NCBI GenBank assembly: GCA_023417655.1
Contig: JAEZFD010000007.1
Location: forward strand, 1 to 64,000
DNA: 64,000 nt
Direction of reading: 5' to 3'
DNA from: Planctomycetota bacterium
GTDB taxonomy: Bacteria > Planctomycetota > Planctomycetia > Planctomycetales > Planctomycetaceae
Of the stretch, positions 16,895 to 25,668 are shown one piece after another. The notes beneath the pieces were generated by a model. The model was not told where the DNA came from, ran no database searches, and saw only the letters and a list, made by a program, of their open reading frames with translations. The position numbers were made by a program, and so were the translations under genes. How positions within the stretch are numbered: the stretch's first letter is position 1; each line of letters begins with the position of its first letter.

Positions 16895-18868
16895 CTACCT
16901 CAACAGGCCCAACAAGTCGTCAAGCACCGAGTTCACAGAAGATAAGTAACGAGCATTCGCCTGGAACGAACGCTGGAACTGCAGCATGGACAGCAGCTCC
17001 TCATTCGGATCCACGCCGGAGATCGAGTCCTGTCGGTCCCGCAGCTGCTGGTGCTGCGATTTCAGCTGATTGACGACGGAAGTCTGCTGATTAACGTCCA
17101 CCCCGATATTGCTGGTGATCGTTGCCAGCCGGCCTTCGAGTGTCTCGGTTCCATTTCCAAGGATTCGGGCATCTCGCAGAATGACGAGCTGATTCAGCTG
17201 AGACGTATCTGAGAGATTACCTGTTCGACCGATGGCGATCCGGGTCGGATCAGCGACGATATCGCTGTTCACCTGAAGATTACGAAGGTCCGTGGTCTGG
17301 AAGAGTCCTCCAATCCCGAAGGCCGCGAGAAAGCCTGCTGAATCGGGATCACTCACGGCATTCAGCGTGAATTCATCTCCGGCAACCAGCGTTCCGTGGC
17401 TGAGAGTCAGAAAGACGCCGTTCTCGATCTCGATCGGCTGCCCGACCTGATAACCCGGTCCGACGTTCAATTCCTGAACGGTCTGCCCGGTGGCATTATC
17501 CCTGACCAGCAGTTTTAAACCCGCTGTTGCCCCAATCTGACCGGAGCCAACGGCTGTGACGGTCCAGCTGGCATTTGCGCTGCCATAATAGTTCCCCAGA
17601 ACATGGGGGACGGCAGTTCCCGAGAACCCTGTCGTATCAATGCTGGAACCGGGACGACCGGCGAAGTCGAAGAGATAGCCCGGTTCTGCAGCGAGGATCA
17701 GCTGCCCGGTCGACGACAGATTTGCGCGGAAGTTCGGGACATTGTTGAGTCGAGTGACGATGTCCTGAAGCGAGTCCGAATCAGGCGAGATCGCGATCGT
17801 TGTCGTTTCGATTTCACCGGTGTCGGCATTGGTCACTGAGATCGTCAGACCGCCAGGGCCTAATGGAAGGAGACTGCCGGAGGCGGAGAGCGGGACGTTC
17901 GTGTTGACCGCACCCAGGAATGTCGTCATCCGCGAAGTCGGACCATTGAGACCGAGTCCCGTGGCCTGGACACTGTTCACTCCACTGAGGAACACGCTGG
18001 TCCATTCCTGCAGGACCGCTCGCGTCGCAGGAACCATCTGCTGAGAGGTCTCCAGCAGACCTGCCAACTTGCCAGAGACCGGCTGAATCGGAGTCGTGCT
18101 GTTGCCGACGAAGACATCGAATGTCCCGTCGATTCGTTCCTTCACGGTAAGCGGGGCGGCACCTTCGACAACGACGAGCCACCCCCCGGCGGCAATTAAC
18201 GGACTGTCTTCCTGACTCAGCGAAGCGGGACTGAGATCGACCAGTGATCCCAGTTCTGTGACCCAGAGATCCCGTTGATCTTCGAGTGAGGGACTCGTTG
18301 CTCCTGTCGCCTTCACCGTCTTGATCTGAGTCTCAATCTTGCTGATGTTCTGAACCAGCGAGTTGATTCGACTCACGGTCTCCCTGATCTGAGAGCCGGT
18401 CTCTTTCTGAAGGTGATCCAGATTCTGATTGAGACTTGTGATCTGATGGGCGACGTTCTGTGCCGTCCCGATGAATGCCGACTGCAATGAAGACTCCGTC
18501 GGAGCTCCTGCCAGTCTCTCCGCATCATCGAAGAATTGCGTGACGACTGCCTGCAGTGAGCCCGCATTCGGGTTCAGCAGACGCTCAATCGACTGCAACG
18601 ATTCCAACTGCACCTGGGCACGCGAAAGCAGCGACTGGTTCAGGGTAATGGCACGATCGGCCGCTGAATCGACAACTCGTGTAATCCCCTGCACCTTTAC
18701 GCCTGTCCCGAGCATCAGGGACCCCTGCCGGAGAGGGAGGCTCTCCGTGAGAGTGGCACGCTGACGGTGGTACCCGGCCGTGTCTGCATTCGCGATGTTA
18801 TTCGCGACAGTCTGCAGTGCGGCCTGGTTCGCCCGGATCGCCGAATTTCCAATGTTATAAATCAGCAT
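16895..18868 (-). CDS. flgK: flagellar hook-associated protein 1
   Basis: The first junction protein on top of the hook. The 657 residues start with the rod/hook family motif NIGNSAIRANQAALQTVANN followed by IANADTAGYHRQR, and end with the matching C-terminal helix (EELLSMLQFQRSFQANARYL, then SSVNSVLDDLLGLLR). The hydrophobic heptads and NIANADTAGYHRQ are typical of FlgK. The middle is long and beta-rich, including a flagellin-hook-like segment (SVTNADTGEIETTTIAISPD) that often carries surface variation. It is one base after the flgN-like stop and 3 bp before flgL, so the three are probably co-transcribed. Length exceeds enteric FlgK by about 110 residues. Confidence 0.95.
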   Translation of the reverse strand: MLIYNIGNSAIRANQAALQTVANNIANADTAGYHRQRATLTESLPLRQGSLMLGTGVKVQGITRVVDSAADRAITLNQSLLSRAQVQLESLQSIERLLNPNAGSLQAVVTQFFDDAERLAGAPTESSLQSAFIGTAQNVAHQITSLNQNLDHLQKETGSQIRETVSRINSLVQNISKIETQIKTVKATGATSPSLEDQRDLWVTELGSLVDLSPASLSQEDSPLIAAGGWLVVVEGAAPLTVKERIDGTFDVFVGNSTTPIQPVSGKLAGLLETSQQMVPATRAVLQEWTSVFLSGVNSVQATGLGLNGPTSRMTTFLGAVNTNVPLSASGSLLPLGPGGLTISVTNADTGEIETTTIAISPDSDSLQDIVTRLNNVPNFRANLSSTGQLILAAEPGYLFDFAGRPGSSIDTTGFSGTAVPHVLGNYYGSANASWTVTAVGSGQIGATAGLKLLVRDNATGQTVQELNVGPGYQVGQPIEIENGVFLTLSHGTLVAGDEFTLNAVSDPDSAGFLAAFGIGGLFQTTDLRNLQVNSDIVADPTRIAIGRTGNLSDTSQLNQLVILRDARILGNGTETLEGRLATITSNIGVDVNQQTSVVNQLKSQHQQLRDRQDSISGVDPNEELLSMLQFQRSFQANARYLSSVNSVLDDLLGLLR

Positions 18869-18869
18869 C

Positions 18870-19382
18870 TCACGACCTTAATTCGATGCCTGCTTCATGG
18901 ACCGGTGTCACGCGCTGACCCGATGATGTGTAACGCACATGATCAACTTTGGGAGACGGCAGCACTGATGACAGCAGGTCGCTGACGATGCCGTGCAGAC
19001 CGGCCAATGACTCGCGTGTCGACTTGAGACAGGCATCTGCCCGGGCGGTGGTCTGCAGCAGCTTGTGACGACGTTCCTGCAGTCGAGCGTTCTCGCTCGG
19101 GGAATCCAGATGGATCATCGCCAGCCGGACATCCTCAGGCTGACATCCCCAGTCGGCTGCAATCATTGATCGCAACTCATGGCGCTGAGCCTGAATTCTT
19201 AGAAGGTCATCGAGCAATGACTGGATCTCGGTCTGTTTAGTGGAGAGTCCGTATCCGTTGATCCCCTCTTCTCCGAGCGAGGCCGAGAGCGTCTCGATCC
19301 GCGCGATGATGTGACTTTCGTCATTCAGCTGTTCGTTGAGTTGATGTTGCAAGACTAGAGAGAGTGTGCGTGGTGAAATCAT
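18870..19382 (-). CDS. flgN: FlgN-like flagellar export chaperone
   Basis: A 170-residue, almost entirely helical protein. FlgN chaperones FlgK and FlgL in the cytoplasm before export. Leu- and Gln-rich amphipathic helices (LVLQHQLNEQLNDESHIIAR, LLDDLLRIQAQRHELRSMIA, ERRHKLLQTTARADACLKST) match the FlgN family pattern, and the C-terminus is less ordered. Sequence identity to enteric FlgN is low by eye. The call rests on size, helical pattern and position immediately before flgK, with a 4-bp overlap with the flgJ stop that suggests translational coupling. Confidence 0.75.
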   Translation of the reverse strand: MISPRTLSLVLQHQLNEQLNDESHIIARIETLSASLGEEGINGYGLSTKQTEIQSLLDDLLRIQAQRHELRSMIAADWGCQPEDVRLAMIHLDSPSENARLQERRHKLLQTTARADACLKSTRESLAGLHGIVSDLLSSVLPSPKVDHVRYTSSGQRVTPVHEAGIELRS

Positions 19383-19735
19383 GTCTCGCCCCTGCTGGCA
19401 GGTGAAATGTTTGAGGTGGAGTTTGGTGCCACCTCGCTTCCCGGAAAGTGTTTCTGCAGCGATTCAGCCAGCCCGATGCCCCCCACTTCGGCCATGTGCT
19501 GACCGAAGTACATATCGAAAATCCCGCCATATGTGTCGGATGAGTCGCCTGGGAACATCCCTTCGCCCATTCCGCCGGCCTGTCGCATTTCTTTCACCAG
19601 CATCGACAGAAAGATCCCTTCGAACTGACGCGCGAGTGCCTGCGGGTCTTTGGAAGATGCGGCCGACATCGGATCGGATCCGAGCGTTGGCGTCGGCATC
19701 ATCATGGCTGGTGAGACGGAGCCCATTGCATTCAT
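19379..19735 (-). CDS. flgJ: rod-binding protein, FlgJ N-terminal type only
   Basis: Contains only the rod-binding or rod-capping half of FlgJ: ARQFEGIFLSMLVKEMRQAG near residue 33 and the helix YGGIFDMYFGQHMAEVGGIG with LAESLQKHF. At 118 residues it lacks the C-terminal muramidase domain of enteric FlgJ, so peptidoglycan must be opened for the rod by another enzyme. Such single-domain forms are common outside gamma-proteobacteria. It lies between flgI (87-bp gap) and the flgN-like gene (4-bp overlap). Confidence 0.88.
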   Translation of the reverse strand: MNAMGSVSPAMMMPTPTLGSDPMSAASSKDPQALARQFEGIFLSMLVKEMRQAGGMGEGMFPGDSSDTYGGIFDMYFGQHMAEVGGIGLAESLQKHFPGSEVAPNSTSNISPASRGET

Positions 19736-19822
19736 TGAATCAATACTCCACCCGTTCCGGGCATCTTCAGAAGACTCTGCCTGATGGATCGGCGAGAGGA
19801 AATCTCAAACAAATCGCAGGCT

Positions 19823-20953
19823 CTACTTAAGTTCTATATCGGCATGCAGTGCGCCTGACTCCTTCAACTGCTGGAGAATCGAACTTAAATCTCGAGGAGC
19901 CACACCGAGAGAATTCAACGCCTGGGCGAGGTCACCGAGAGTGACTGTTTCATCAATCAGCGTGATCTGCTTTTTCTCTTCCTCGACATTGATGCTGGTT
20001 CTTGGAACCTCGACCGTCTCCCCTTCACTGAATGGGGCAGGCTGCGAGACCTGAGGGGATTCGGTGGTGGTGATCGTGAGGTTGGCGTGCGTGATCAGCA
20101 CACGTGAGACCTTCACGTGATCCCCGATAATGACAGTGCCGGTTCGTTCGTTGATGACCACGCGAGCTGGGGTGTCCGGGATGATGCTGAGACTTCCCAG
20201 AAGCCCGGCAAACTCGGCGACCTTCCCCTGATATTGCGGTGGAACAACAATGTTGACTGCATTGGAGTCAACGATCGAAGCGATGCCTGGCTCTTCAACA
20301 TTGATGGCTTTGGCGATCCGTCGGGCGGTCTCGAAGTCAGGTTGCTTGAGAAGCAGACGGAAGGTTCCATTCATTCCCAATGGCGTGCAGGTCTCTTCTT
20401 CAATTGTGGCTCCATCAGAGACCCGGCCGGTCGTCGGAAAGTTCTTTTGGACCGAGGCCGCCTGCCCTGCGAAGCTGAAACCGCCTGTTGAGACTGGACC
20501 ACTAGCGACGGCATAGACCTGACCATCTGCCGCGAAGAGTGGCGTCATGAGCAGCTGCCCCCCTTCGAGACTCGTGGAGTCGTCAAACGTCGAAACGAGG
20601 GCATCAATTGTCGTCCCGCGGCGAGCGAATGCAGGGAGGTTAGCCGTGACGGTCACTACCGAAAGATTGTTGGTCTTCTGGGTCGTGTCGGTCTGAATCT
20701 GCATTCGCAGCGTTGGTTCAACACGCATGCCCATGCGCTGCATAAAGTTAATGGCGTACAGTCGAGTCACCGGACTCTTGCTGCCGGTTCCGTTCAGACC
20801 GCTGACCAGTCCCATGCCGGTCAATTGGTTGATGCGGACCCCTTCAATTTCGGTGATGTCTTTAATGCGCACTTCCGCGTGACCGGTCCGCACGGCAAGG
20901 ATGCCAAGGACCAGAACCAGACAGACGCCGGTTTTCCTGATTGCGAAAGTCAT
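19823..20953 (-). CDS. flgI: flagellar P-ring protein
   Basis: Builds the P ring around the rod at the peptidoglycan layer. The 376 residues include a Sec signal peptide (IRKTGVCLVLVLGILAVRTGHA). Family blocks follow: VRIKDITEIEGVRINQLTGM with GLVSGLNGTG at the mature N-terminus, MQRMGM, TANLPAFARRGTTIDALVST, INERTGTVIIGDHVKVS, and the C-terminal LGDLAQALNSLGVAPRDLSS with ILQQLKESGAL. The start at 20953 is preferred over 20968 because GAGG lies five bases upstream. It is in order with flgH and flgA, the other ring genes. Presence of P and L rings implies an outer membrane and peptidoglycan. Confidence 0.96.
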   Translation of the reverse strand: MTFAIRKTGVCLVLVLGILAVRTGHAEVRIKDITEIEGVRINQLTGMGLVSGLNGTGSKSPVTRLYAINFMQRMGMRVEPTLRMQIQTDTTQKTNNLSVVTVTANLPAFARRGTTIDALVSTFDDSTSLEGGQLLMTPLFAADGQVYAVASGPVSTGGFSFAGQAASVQKNFPTTGRVSDGATIEEETCTPLGMNGTFRLLLKQPDFETARRIAKAINVEEPGIASIVDSNAVNIVVPPQYQGKVAEFAGLLGSLSIIPDTPARVVINERTGTVIIGDHVKVSRVLITHANLTITTTESPQVSQPAPFSEGETVEVPRTSINVEEEKKQITLIDETVTLGDLAQALNSLGVAPRDLSSILQQLKESGALHADIELK

Positions 20954-21005
20954 AAGAGCCTCATCCATGAGAAGTCAGTCTGCGCGGGCGATCGTCGAGG
21001 AGTCG

Positions 21006-21626
21006 TTACCAGGGCCAGACGGCATTGACGGCGCGTCCCAGCCAACCTTGCCTCGTGAATTTCTGCGAGGGACCTGCAGACTGGTATTCCATGTGGAATT
21101 GCGAGATGTATTGCGAGCTGATGCGATTGTCAGGACCGAGGTCCAGTCCGCGAATGATGCCGGAGACGACAAGTGTTTTCTCTTCGCCCGCCACCCGAAC
21201 TCGTCTTTCACCTGAGATCACCATGTTCCCATTCGGCAGCACGTCCATTACCGTGCAGGTCATGGCATCCGTGAAGTTCTGAGCGGTTGCATAGGTGGCC
21301 GCTCCGTCGAACTTACGTTCCGAGGTGCTGTTAAGGGCCGCCGCCGCTTCGGCCCCCTGAGTTCCGAATCCGCCGGAGCTGGACCCCGAAATATCCAGAG
21401 CGCCTTTTGCTCCTGTGGCCTTCTTCATTCCGCGGGCTTCCGAGTTCGCGACGTCGGTCGTCTGCGAAATCATGACGGTGACGCTGTCACCGACATTTCG
21501 GGCCTTCGAGTCGTAGAAGAGATAAGCCCGTTCCGGAGTACGGTTCTGCCACAGGGATTCGGCACTGACGGACGAATGTCCGACGAGGACCATCAGGCAG
21601 CACCATCCGAGTTGTTGACGTTTCAT
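21006..21626 (-). CDS. flgH: flagellar L-ring protein, apparently not a lipoprotein
   Basis: The outer-membrane ring of the flagellar bushing. Family core is present: AYLFYDSKARNVGDSVTVMI, SQTTDVANSEARGMKK, TVMDVLPNGNMVISGERRVR, SGIIRGLDLGPDNRISSQYI and the C-terminal GWLGRAVNAVWPW. Length 206 is normal. The N-terminus (MKRQQLGWCCLMVLVGHSSVSAES) looks like a signal peptidase I substrate with cleavage after VSA. The two Cys lie before the hydrophobic core and there is no lipobox, whereas FlgH is usually lipidated. How it anchors in the outer membrane is unclear. It lies between flgA and flgI. Confidence 0.93.
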   Translation of the reverse strand: MKRQQLGWCCLMVLVGHSSVSAESLWQNRTPERAYLFYDSKARNVGDSVTVMISQTTDVANSEARGMKKATGAKGALDISGSSSGGFGTQGAEAAAALNSTSERKFDGAATYATAQNFTDAMTCTVMDVLPNGNMVISGERRVRVAGEEKTLVVSGIIRGLDLGPDNRISSQYISQFHMEYQSAGPSQKFTRQGWLGRAVNAVWPW

Positions 21627-21727
21627 TCCCTGCTCCCCGTCGCTTCCTGCACGCTTCTGATCCGAATGCCGACCAGTGTTCTCAATCCGAACTTAAGGCT
21701 GAATTCTCGAGGGAATCCCGGACGGAC

Positions 21728-22741
21728 TTATTGCAACGGAACCATTACTTCGCCTGGGCCGGTCACCTGTCCTGTCACGATTTGATTGGACTGGAGGTTT
21801 CTCACGCGGATCAGCTGCCCCTTTCGTCCTGCCTGCAGAGCTTCCGCAACAGGGATGGTGACAGTGAGCGCTCCCTTGCGGGCAATGAGCCGAACGGGAT
21901 CATGGGCAGTGACGAGAATCGGTGCTTCCTGCGTGACGATGTCGCCAACGTGTCGCAGTGTCAGGACTTCACCTGGCTTCAGCGGAGACATGACTCGTCG
22001 TCCATACAACTGATGAGCTGACAGTCTGTCGATCGGCTGCTGCACGAAGCGAACTTCGTCCTGCACGTTGTGCGTTGTGATCTGATGCCCACGTTCCAAA
22101 GTCATTGCGGCGACCACGACATTCTGTTTTCGCGCAACTTCGAATGATGCCAGCCGGGAGACGGTCAGTTTCTCTCCGTCCAGAATCCGGACCATCAGCT
22201 GCGTTCGCCCCAATGGCAGTTGTGGGACTCGCATGATTTCAATTCGAGGATGAGTCAGGCGCTCAACATCCAAAGCAACATTGCTCATGAAGGGACTTGC
22301 AAGTTTCACATGCAGATCTTCAGGTGGAACCGAGAACTGCCGACTCAGTTCAATCAGCGCGGCTTCTTCAATCCCCAGGTCTGTCAGACTGACAGGCACA
22401 GGCGGAGTGATGACTGTCTTGGATTCGCCAGTGAAGACGAGAGAAGACTTTTCATATCCGGCGAGCTGGATTCTGATGCCGACGAAGTCCCGGTCCAGTG
22501 TCATCGGAGCCTCATGGTCGAAGACGGCCAGATCGAGATCCTGCAGGTGAGCCCGTCGGACAGGGTCCTGATCGATGACATCGGCCACATCACGCAGGCG
22601 GACCCGATCCTCGGTCACGACGGTCGATGATTTCATCCGGATCGCGACTTTCGAGTTCTGGAGGTCCTGTGCAAACGCCGACCCTGACAGCCAGAGCCCG
22701 AACAGGGCGATGATCCAGCAGCAGGCAGGAATTCGGGGCAC
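21728..22741 (-). CDS. flgA: P-ring assembly chaperone
   Basis: A periplasmic chaperone that helps FlgI assemble into the P ring. It has a Sec signal peptide (PACCWIIALFGLWLSGSAFA). The C-terminal SAF domain is clear: ARKQNVVVAAMTLERGHQIT, QPIDRLSAHQLYGRRVMSPL with KPGEVLTLRHV, and a last strand ending GQVTGPGEVMVPLQ. At 337 residues it is longer than enteric FlgA, with an extended N-terminal region (about 25-190) containing RLRDVADVIDQDPVRRAHLQ. It is placed between flgG and flgH, the typical rod-ring order. Confidence 0.9.
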   Translation of the reverse strand: MPRIPACCWIIALFGLWLSGSAFAQDLQNSKVAIRMKSSTVVTEDRVRLRDVADVIDQDPVRRAHLQDLDLAVFDHEAPMTLDRDFVGIRIQLAGYEKSSLVFTGESKTVITPPVPVSLTDLGIEEAALIELSRQFSVPPEDLHVKLASPFMSNVALDVERLTHPRIEIMRVPQLPLGRTQLMVRILDGEKLTVSRLASFEVARKQNVVVAAMTLERGHQITTHNVQDEVRFVQQPIDRLSAHQLYGRRVMSPLKPGEVLTLRHVGDIVTQEAPILVTAHDPVRLIARKGALTVTIPVAEALQAGRKGQLIRVRNLQSNQIVTGQVTGPGEVMVPLQ

Positions 22742-22800
22742 GTTCTTACTCCCAGAAGGTTCAGGCGAAATCTCAGTTCGAAGTCAATTCCCGGTGCGGC

Positions 22801-23598
22801 TTATCTCAGGATGTCAGCAGAGGTCGACAGCATTTCATCACCGGCGCGAATTGCCCGGGAGTTGATCTCGTAAGCCCGCTGAGCAGAGATCAAAGAAATC
22901 AGTTCTCCAACCACTTCTACGTTGGAGCCTTCCAGGGCTCCCTGACGGAGGAATCCCATTCCGTTCGTCCCCGGGTTGGAGAGAATCGGTGTTCCGGAAG
23001 CAGGTGTCGCTGCGTAGAGGTTTCCCCCTTCACTGGAGAGACCTGCTGGATTCGAGAATCTTGCTAGCTGCAACTGACCCAGAGTCACCACCGAATCCGG
23101 CGTCCCTGCCATCGATCCCGAGACGGTTCCGTCTGCTCCGATGTTGATCGTCGACAGATCGATCCCGTTCTGGATCGTGATTGGGGGATTCAGCAGGTAC
23201 CCATCCGTTGTCACCATCTGCCCGGTGGAATCCAGACGGAAGGCCCCGGCCCGCGAATATCGGGTTTGCTGATTCGGCAGCTGAACTGCGAAGAAGCCAT
23301 CCCCTTCGACTGACACATCGAGCGGATTGTTTGTCGGCTCGATGTTCCCCGGTGTGAAGACCTTGGCTGTGCCCACAGGACGGACCCCGCTTCCGATCTG
23401 CATGCCTGTCGGCGTCTGCTGACCGGTCGCGACTTCGGTACCTGGCTGCTTCAGCGTCGAGTACATCAGGTCGGCGAAGCTCAGGTGGCTGCGCTTGAAA
23501 CCTGCCGTGTTCACGTTGGCGAGGTTGTTGGCCGTATTGTCGATCAGCATTTCCTGGGCTTTCATCCCAGTGGCGCTGGTATATAACGCTCGCAGCAT
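22801..23598 (-). CDS. flgG: flagellar distal rod protein
   Basis: The main distal-rod subunit. Its 265 residues begin MLRALYTSATGMKAQEMLID with NTANNLANVNTAGFKRSHLS, the FlgG signature, and end with SNVEVVGELISLISAQRAYE and NSRAIRAGDEMLSTSADIL. The SFADLMYSTLKQPGTE segment that distinguishes FlgG from FlgF and FlgE is present. It begins 2 bp after flgF, and a 59-bp gap separates it from flgA. Very high family similarity by eye. Confidence 0.97.
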   Translation of the reverse strand: MLRALYTSATGMKAQEMLIDNTANNLANVNTAGFKRSHLSFADLMYSTLKQPGTEVATGQQTPTGMQIGSGVRPVGTAKVFTPGNIEPTNNPLDVSVEGDGFFAVQLPNQQTRYSRAGAFRLDSTGQMVTTDGYLLNPPITIQNGIDLSTINIGADGTVSGSMAGTPDSVVTLGQLQLARFSNPAGLSSEGGNLYAATPASGTPILSNPGTNGMGFLRQGALEGSNVEVVGELISLISAQRAYEINSRAIRAGDEMLSTSADILR

Positions 23599-23600
23599 GT

Positions 23601-24341
23601 TTAGACCCCTCCCTGTACGTTGATACGCTTGCCAACAGATTCCTGAATCAGATTCATGGACTTCTGAGCCGCTTCCTGACGCCGTTGAGCTGCGATCAGA
23701 TTGACGAGTTCCTGAATCGGGGAAACATTCGACCGCTCACGGCTTCCCTGAACCAGATTGCTTTCGATTTCTTTCGGAGGCATGTCATCCGGAGCCTCGA
23801 AGAGTGTGACCCCGTGAAGGGCCAGCCGCTGAGGTTCTTCAAAGTCGACAATTGCCAGCTGGCCGATCTCGACGTTCTTCACGGAGATGCGGCCCTCTTT
23901 GTCGATTGCGATCGTGGCGGGCGAGACATCCGGCGGGAATGTGATATCGCCCCCTTTACTCGCAACGGGGAGGAGATCGGCCGTCACCAGACGTCCCTCA
24001 GAATCGATCTGGAAGACACCGTTTCGCGTATAGAGCGGACCATTTGGGCCTTCAATCACGAAGAACCCTTTTCCCTCCAGTGCGACGTCCAGTGGATGAC
24101 CTGTTTGCTCGAGAGTGCCCGTCGAGAAGTCATAGACGACTTTGCTCGAATCGGTCCCCATCGAGTGATGACTCATCGCCTCTTTGACGTGGTCGTCGAA
24201 TCCGTGTTCCGTGGACGTTTCGTGAACCGACTGGCGACGGTAGCCCGGCATCTGAACGTGTGCGAGGTTCTGCGAAATGACTTCGTGTTGACGGGCACTG
24301 GCAGCCATCGCACTTGCTGCACTGTAAAGTCCGTTGATCAT
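23601..24341 (-). CDS. flgF: flagellar proximal rod protein, FlgF-type
   Basis: The 246 residues begin INGLYSAASAMAASARQHEV with ISQNLAHVQMPGYRRQ, the rod-family N-terminal helix and NLA-x-PGYRR box. The C-terminal partner is SNVSPIQELVNLIAAQRRQE. Between them is the FlgE/F/G-type domain (GHPLDVALEGKGFFVIEGPN, LYTRNGVFQIDSEGRLVTAD). The frame extends to 24431, but ATG 24341 puts the conserved helix at residue 2 as in relatives. It is the first gene of the minus-strand flagellar block, so its upstream region should carry the block promoter. It could alternatively be a second FlgG-like rod protein; order before flgG favours FlgF. Confidence 0.88.
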   Translation of the reverse strand: MINGLYSAASAMAASARQHEVISQNLAHVQMPGYRRQSVHETSTEHGFDDHVKEAMSHHSMGTDSSKVVYDFSTGTLEQTGHPLDVALEGKGFFVIEGPNGPLYTRNGVFQIDSEGRLVTADLLPVASKGGDITFPPDVSPATIAIDKEGRISVKNVEIGQLAIVDFEEPQRLALHGVTLFEAPDDMPPKEIESNLVQGSRERSNVSPIQELVNLIAAQRRQEAAQKSMNLIQESVGKRINVQGGV

Positions 24342-24873
24342 CGTGGCCTCGACACCTGCAAACGGAAAGACTCGGGAACGACCGTCCGAAACTCGGATCA
24401 AGTACCCGGCAGCTTTCGCCGGTCCGATCACGTTGAGTTTTCCGAATAAAATGGTTCTGCAGCATTTGTCGGTCGTTCAGGGCAGACACAATCAGGAAAC
24501 ACTCGAGAGTGCGTCACTTTCCATCAGGCATAACCGTCATTTGTTGCCTGAACTCTCTAGCTTGACAGGATTCCACGGCCGAGGCCGATCTCAATGATGC
24601 CTGACGGTGAACTTGAATGAATATTGACGGTGCGAACTGCAATATTCTGAAGCCATGCTGAGAAAGACCTACATCCCTCAAAGTTCGTCGGAAGTCAGAG
24701 TCGATGAATGAGCGAGAGATTTCGCGTGAATGCGCGGGGTGTCACTGCGTTTCATGATGGAGGCTGCTTCCCGGTTTCCGGGCCTGCCGGTTCGTGAAGC
24801 TCTGGAGAGTCCTCTCTCCGATTGCAGTGACAACGTTGACGTGAAAGCCGTATCAGCAGATCAGGAACCTTCG
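24342..24873. other. divergent intergenic region between the two flagellar blocks
   Basis: 532 bp between flgF and fliL starts. It should hold both block promoters. I looked for sigma-54 (GG-N10-GC) and sigma-28 elements and found none I could defend. It contains the 24619-24647 dyad and a 7-bp dyad TCAGGCA/TGCCTGA at 24524-24551, with a further TGCCTGA near 24597. Confidence 0.5.
24619..24647. promoter_or_regulatory. operator-like dyad in flagellar divergent region
   Basis: GAATATT (24619-24625) and AATATTC (24641-24647) form a perfect 7-bp dyad with a 15-bp spacer. The half-sites are two helical turns apart (22 bp), as expected for a dimeric regulator. It lies about 230 bp upstream of the fliL start. 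No regulator is assigned. Confidence 0.3.
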
Positions 24874-25551
24874 ATGTCGGATCAGGCCGCTTCCACTCCT
24901 TCCACGCCAGCCCCTGCGGCAGCAAGCTCTGGAATTCTTCCTTGGCTGGTTGTGGGAATTACCGCCTCGACGATTGGTGCCGCCCTCCCGTTTGGGCTCG
25001 CCATGTTCACCTCGACCTCAGCGCATGCCACTGATTCCCCGGGAGCTGATGCCACTGGCGAACACGGGGCTTCCGGCGACCATGGCTCCGGCGCAGGTGC
25101 TGGCCATGGAGCAGCAGCATCAGGTGGACATGGCAGCGGTCACGGTGGCGGCCATGGCGGCGACCATGGGAAGGGGCATGGAAGTGCAAGTGGATCGGCC
25201 TCACCCGCAGATTCTGCCGCTCGAACCAGTGCAATGGTGTTCATTCCCTATGGTGATGTCACAGTCAATCTCGACGAGCAGCGCTTGAATCGTTATTTGC
25301 GTGTCAAACTCGTGCTACACGTGCGGCGGTCGGATGAATTTACCGTCCGCAATGCGATGAACGAGAAGGAGCTGTTGCTGCGGAACTGGCTCGTCAGTCA
25401 CTTGTCAGACAAGGAACTGGATGAGATTCGCGGGAAAGCAGGACAGAACATGCTCCGCCGAGAGATTCGAGATCACTTCAACGCGACTCTGTTTCCAGAT
25501 CACTACGACCGCGTCTACGACGTGCTGTTTCAAGAGTTCAATGTGCAATAG
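24874..25551 (+). CDS. fliL: FliL-family flagellar basal-body protein with His/Gly-rich linker
   Basis: An inner-membrane protein that surrounds or stabilises the stator. The 225 residues (from ATG 24874, AGGA upstream) have a transmembrane segment at about 21-45 (ILPWLVVGITASTIGAALPF). A linker at about 50-118 follows, made almost only of Gly, His, Ala, Ser and Asp, with nine histidines mostly in HG or GH pairs. The FliL domain is about 119-225: MVFIPYGDVTVNLDEQRLNR, YLRVKLVLHVR and REIRDHFNATLFPDHYDRVY. The frame could start at 24730, but those residues look non-coding. The long His-rich periplasmic linker is unusual and could bind metal ions. First gene of the plus-strand export block. Confidence 0.86.
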   Translation: MSDQAASTPSTPAPAAASSGILPWLVVGITASTIGAALPFGLAMFTSTSAHATDSPGADATGEHGASGDHGSGAGAGHGAAASGGHGSGHGGGHGGDHGKGHGSASGSASPADSAARTSAMVFIPYGDVTVNLDEQRLNRYLRVKLVLHVRRSDEFTVRNAMNEKELLLRNWLVSHLSDKELDEIRGKAGQNMLRREIRDHFNATLFPDHYDRVYDVLFQEFNVQ

Positions 25552-25668
25552 CGGGCTGCTTTCCAAGGGTCACCAGCGGGCAATTAACGCGGGTGGTGTA
25601 CCGAAGAAGCGTCTGGACTTATTCACTGAACAGGACAGCATCGTTATAGATGCCTGCCTGTAACAGTC

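Noticed and set aside
24342..24873. sigma-54 promoter search in the flagellar divergent gap
   Set aside because: A TGGCA...TTGC-like string near 24297 has the wrong spacing between GG and GC and lies inside flgF.
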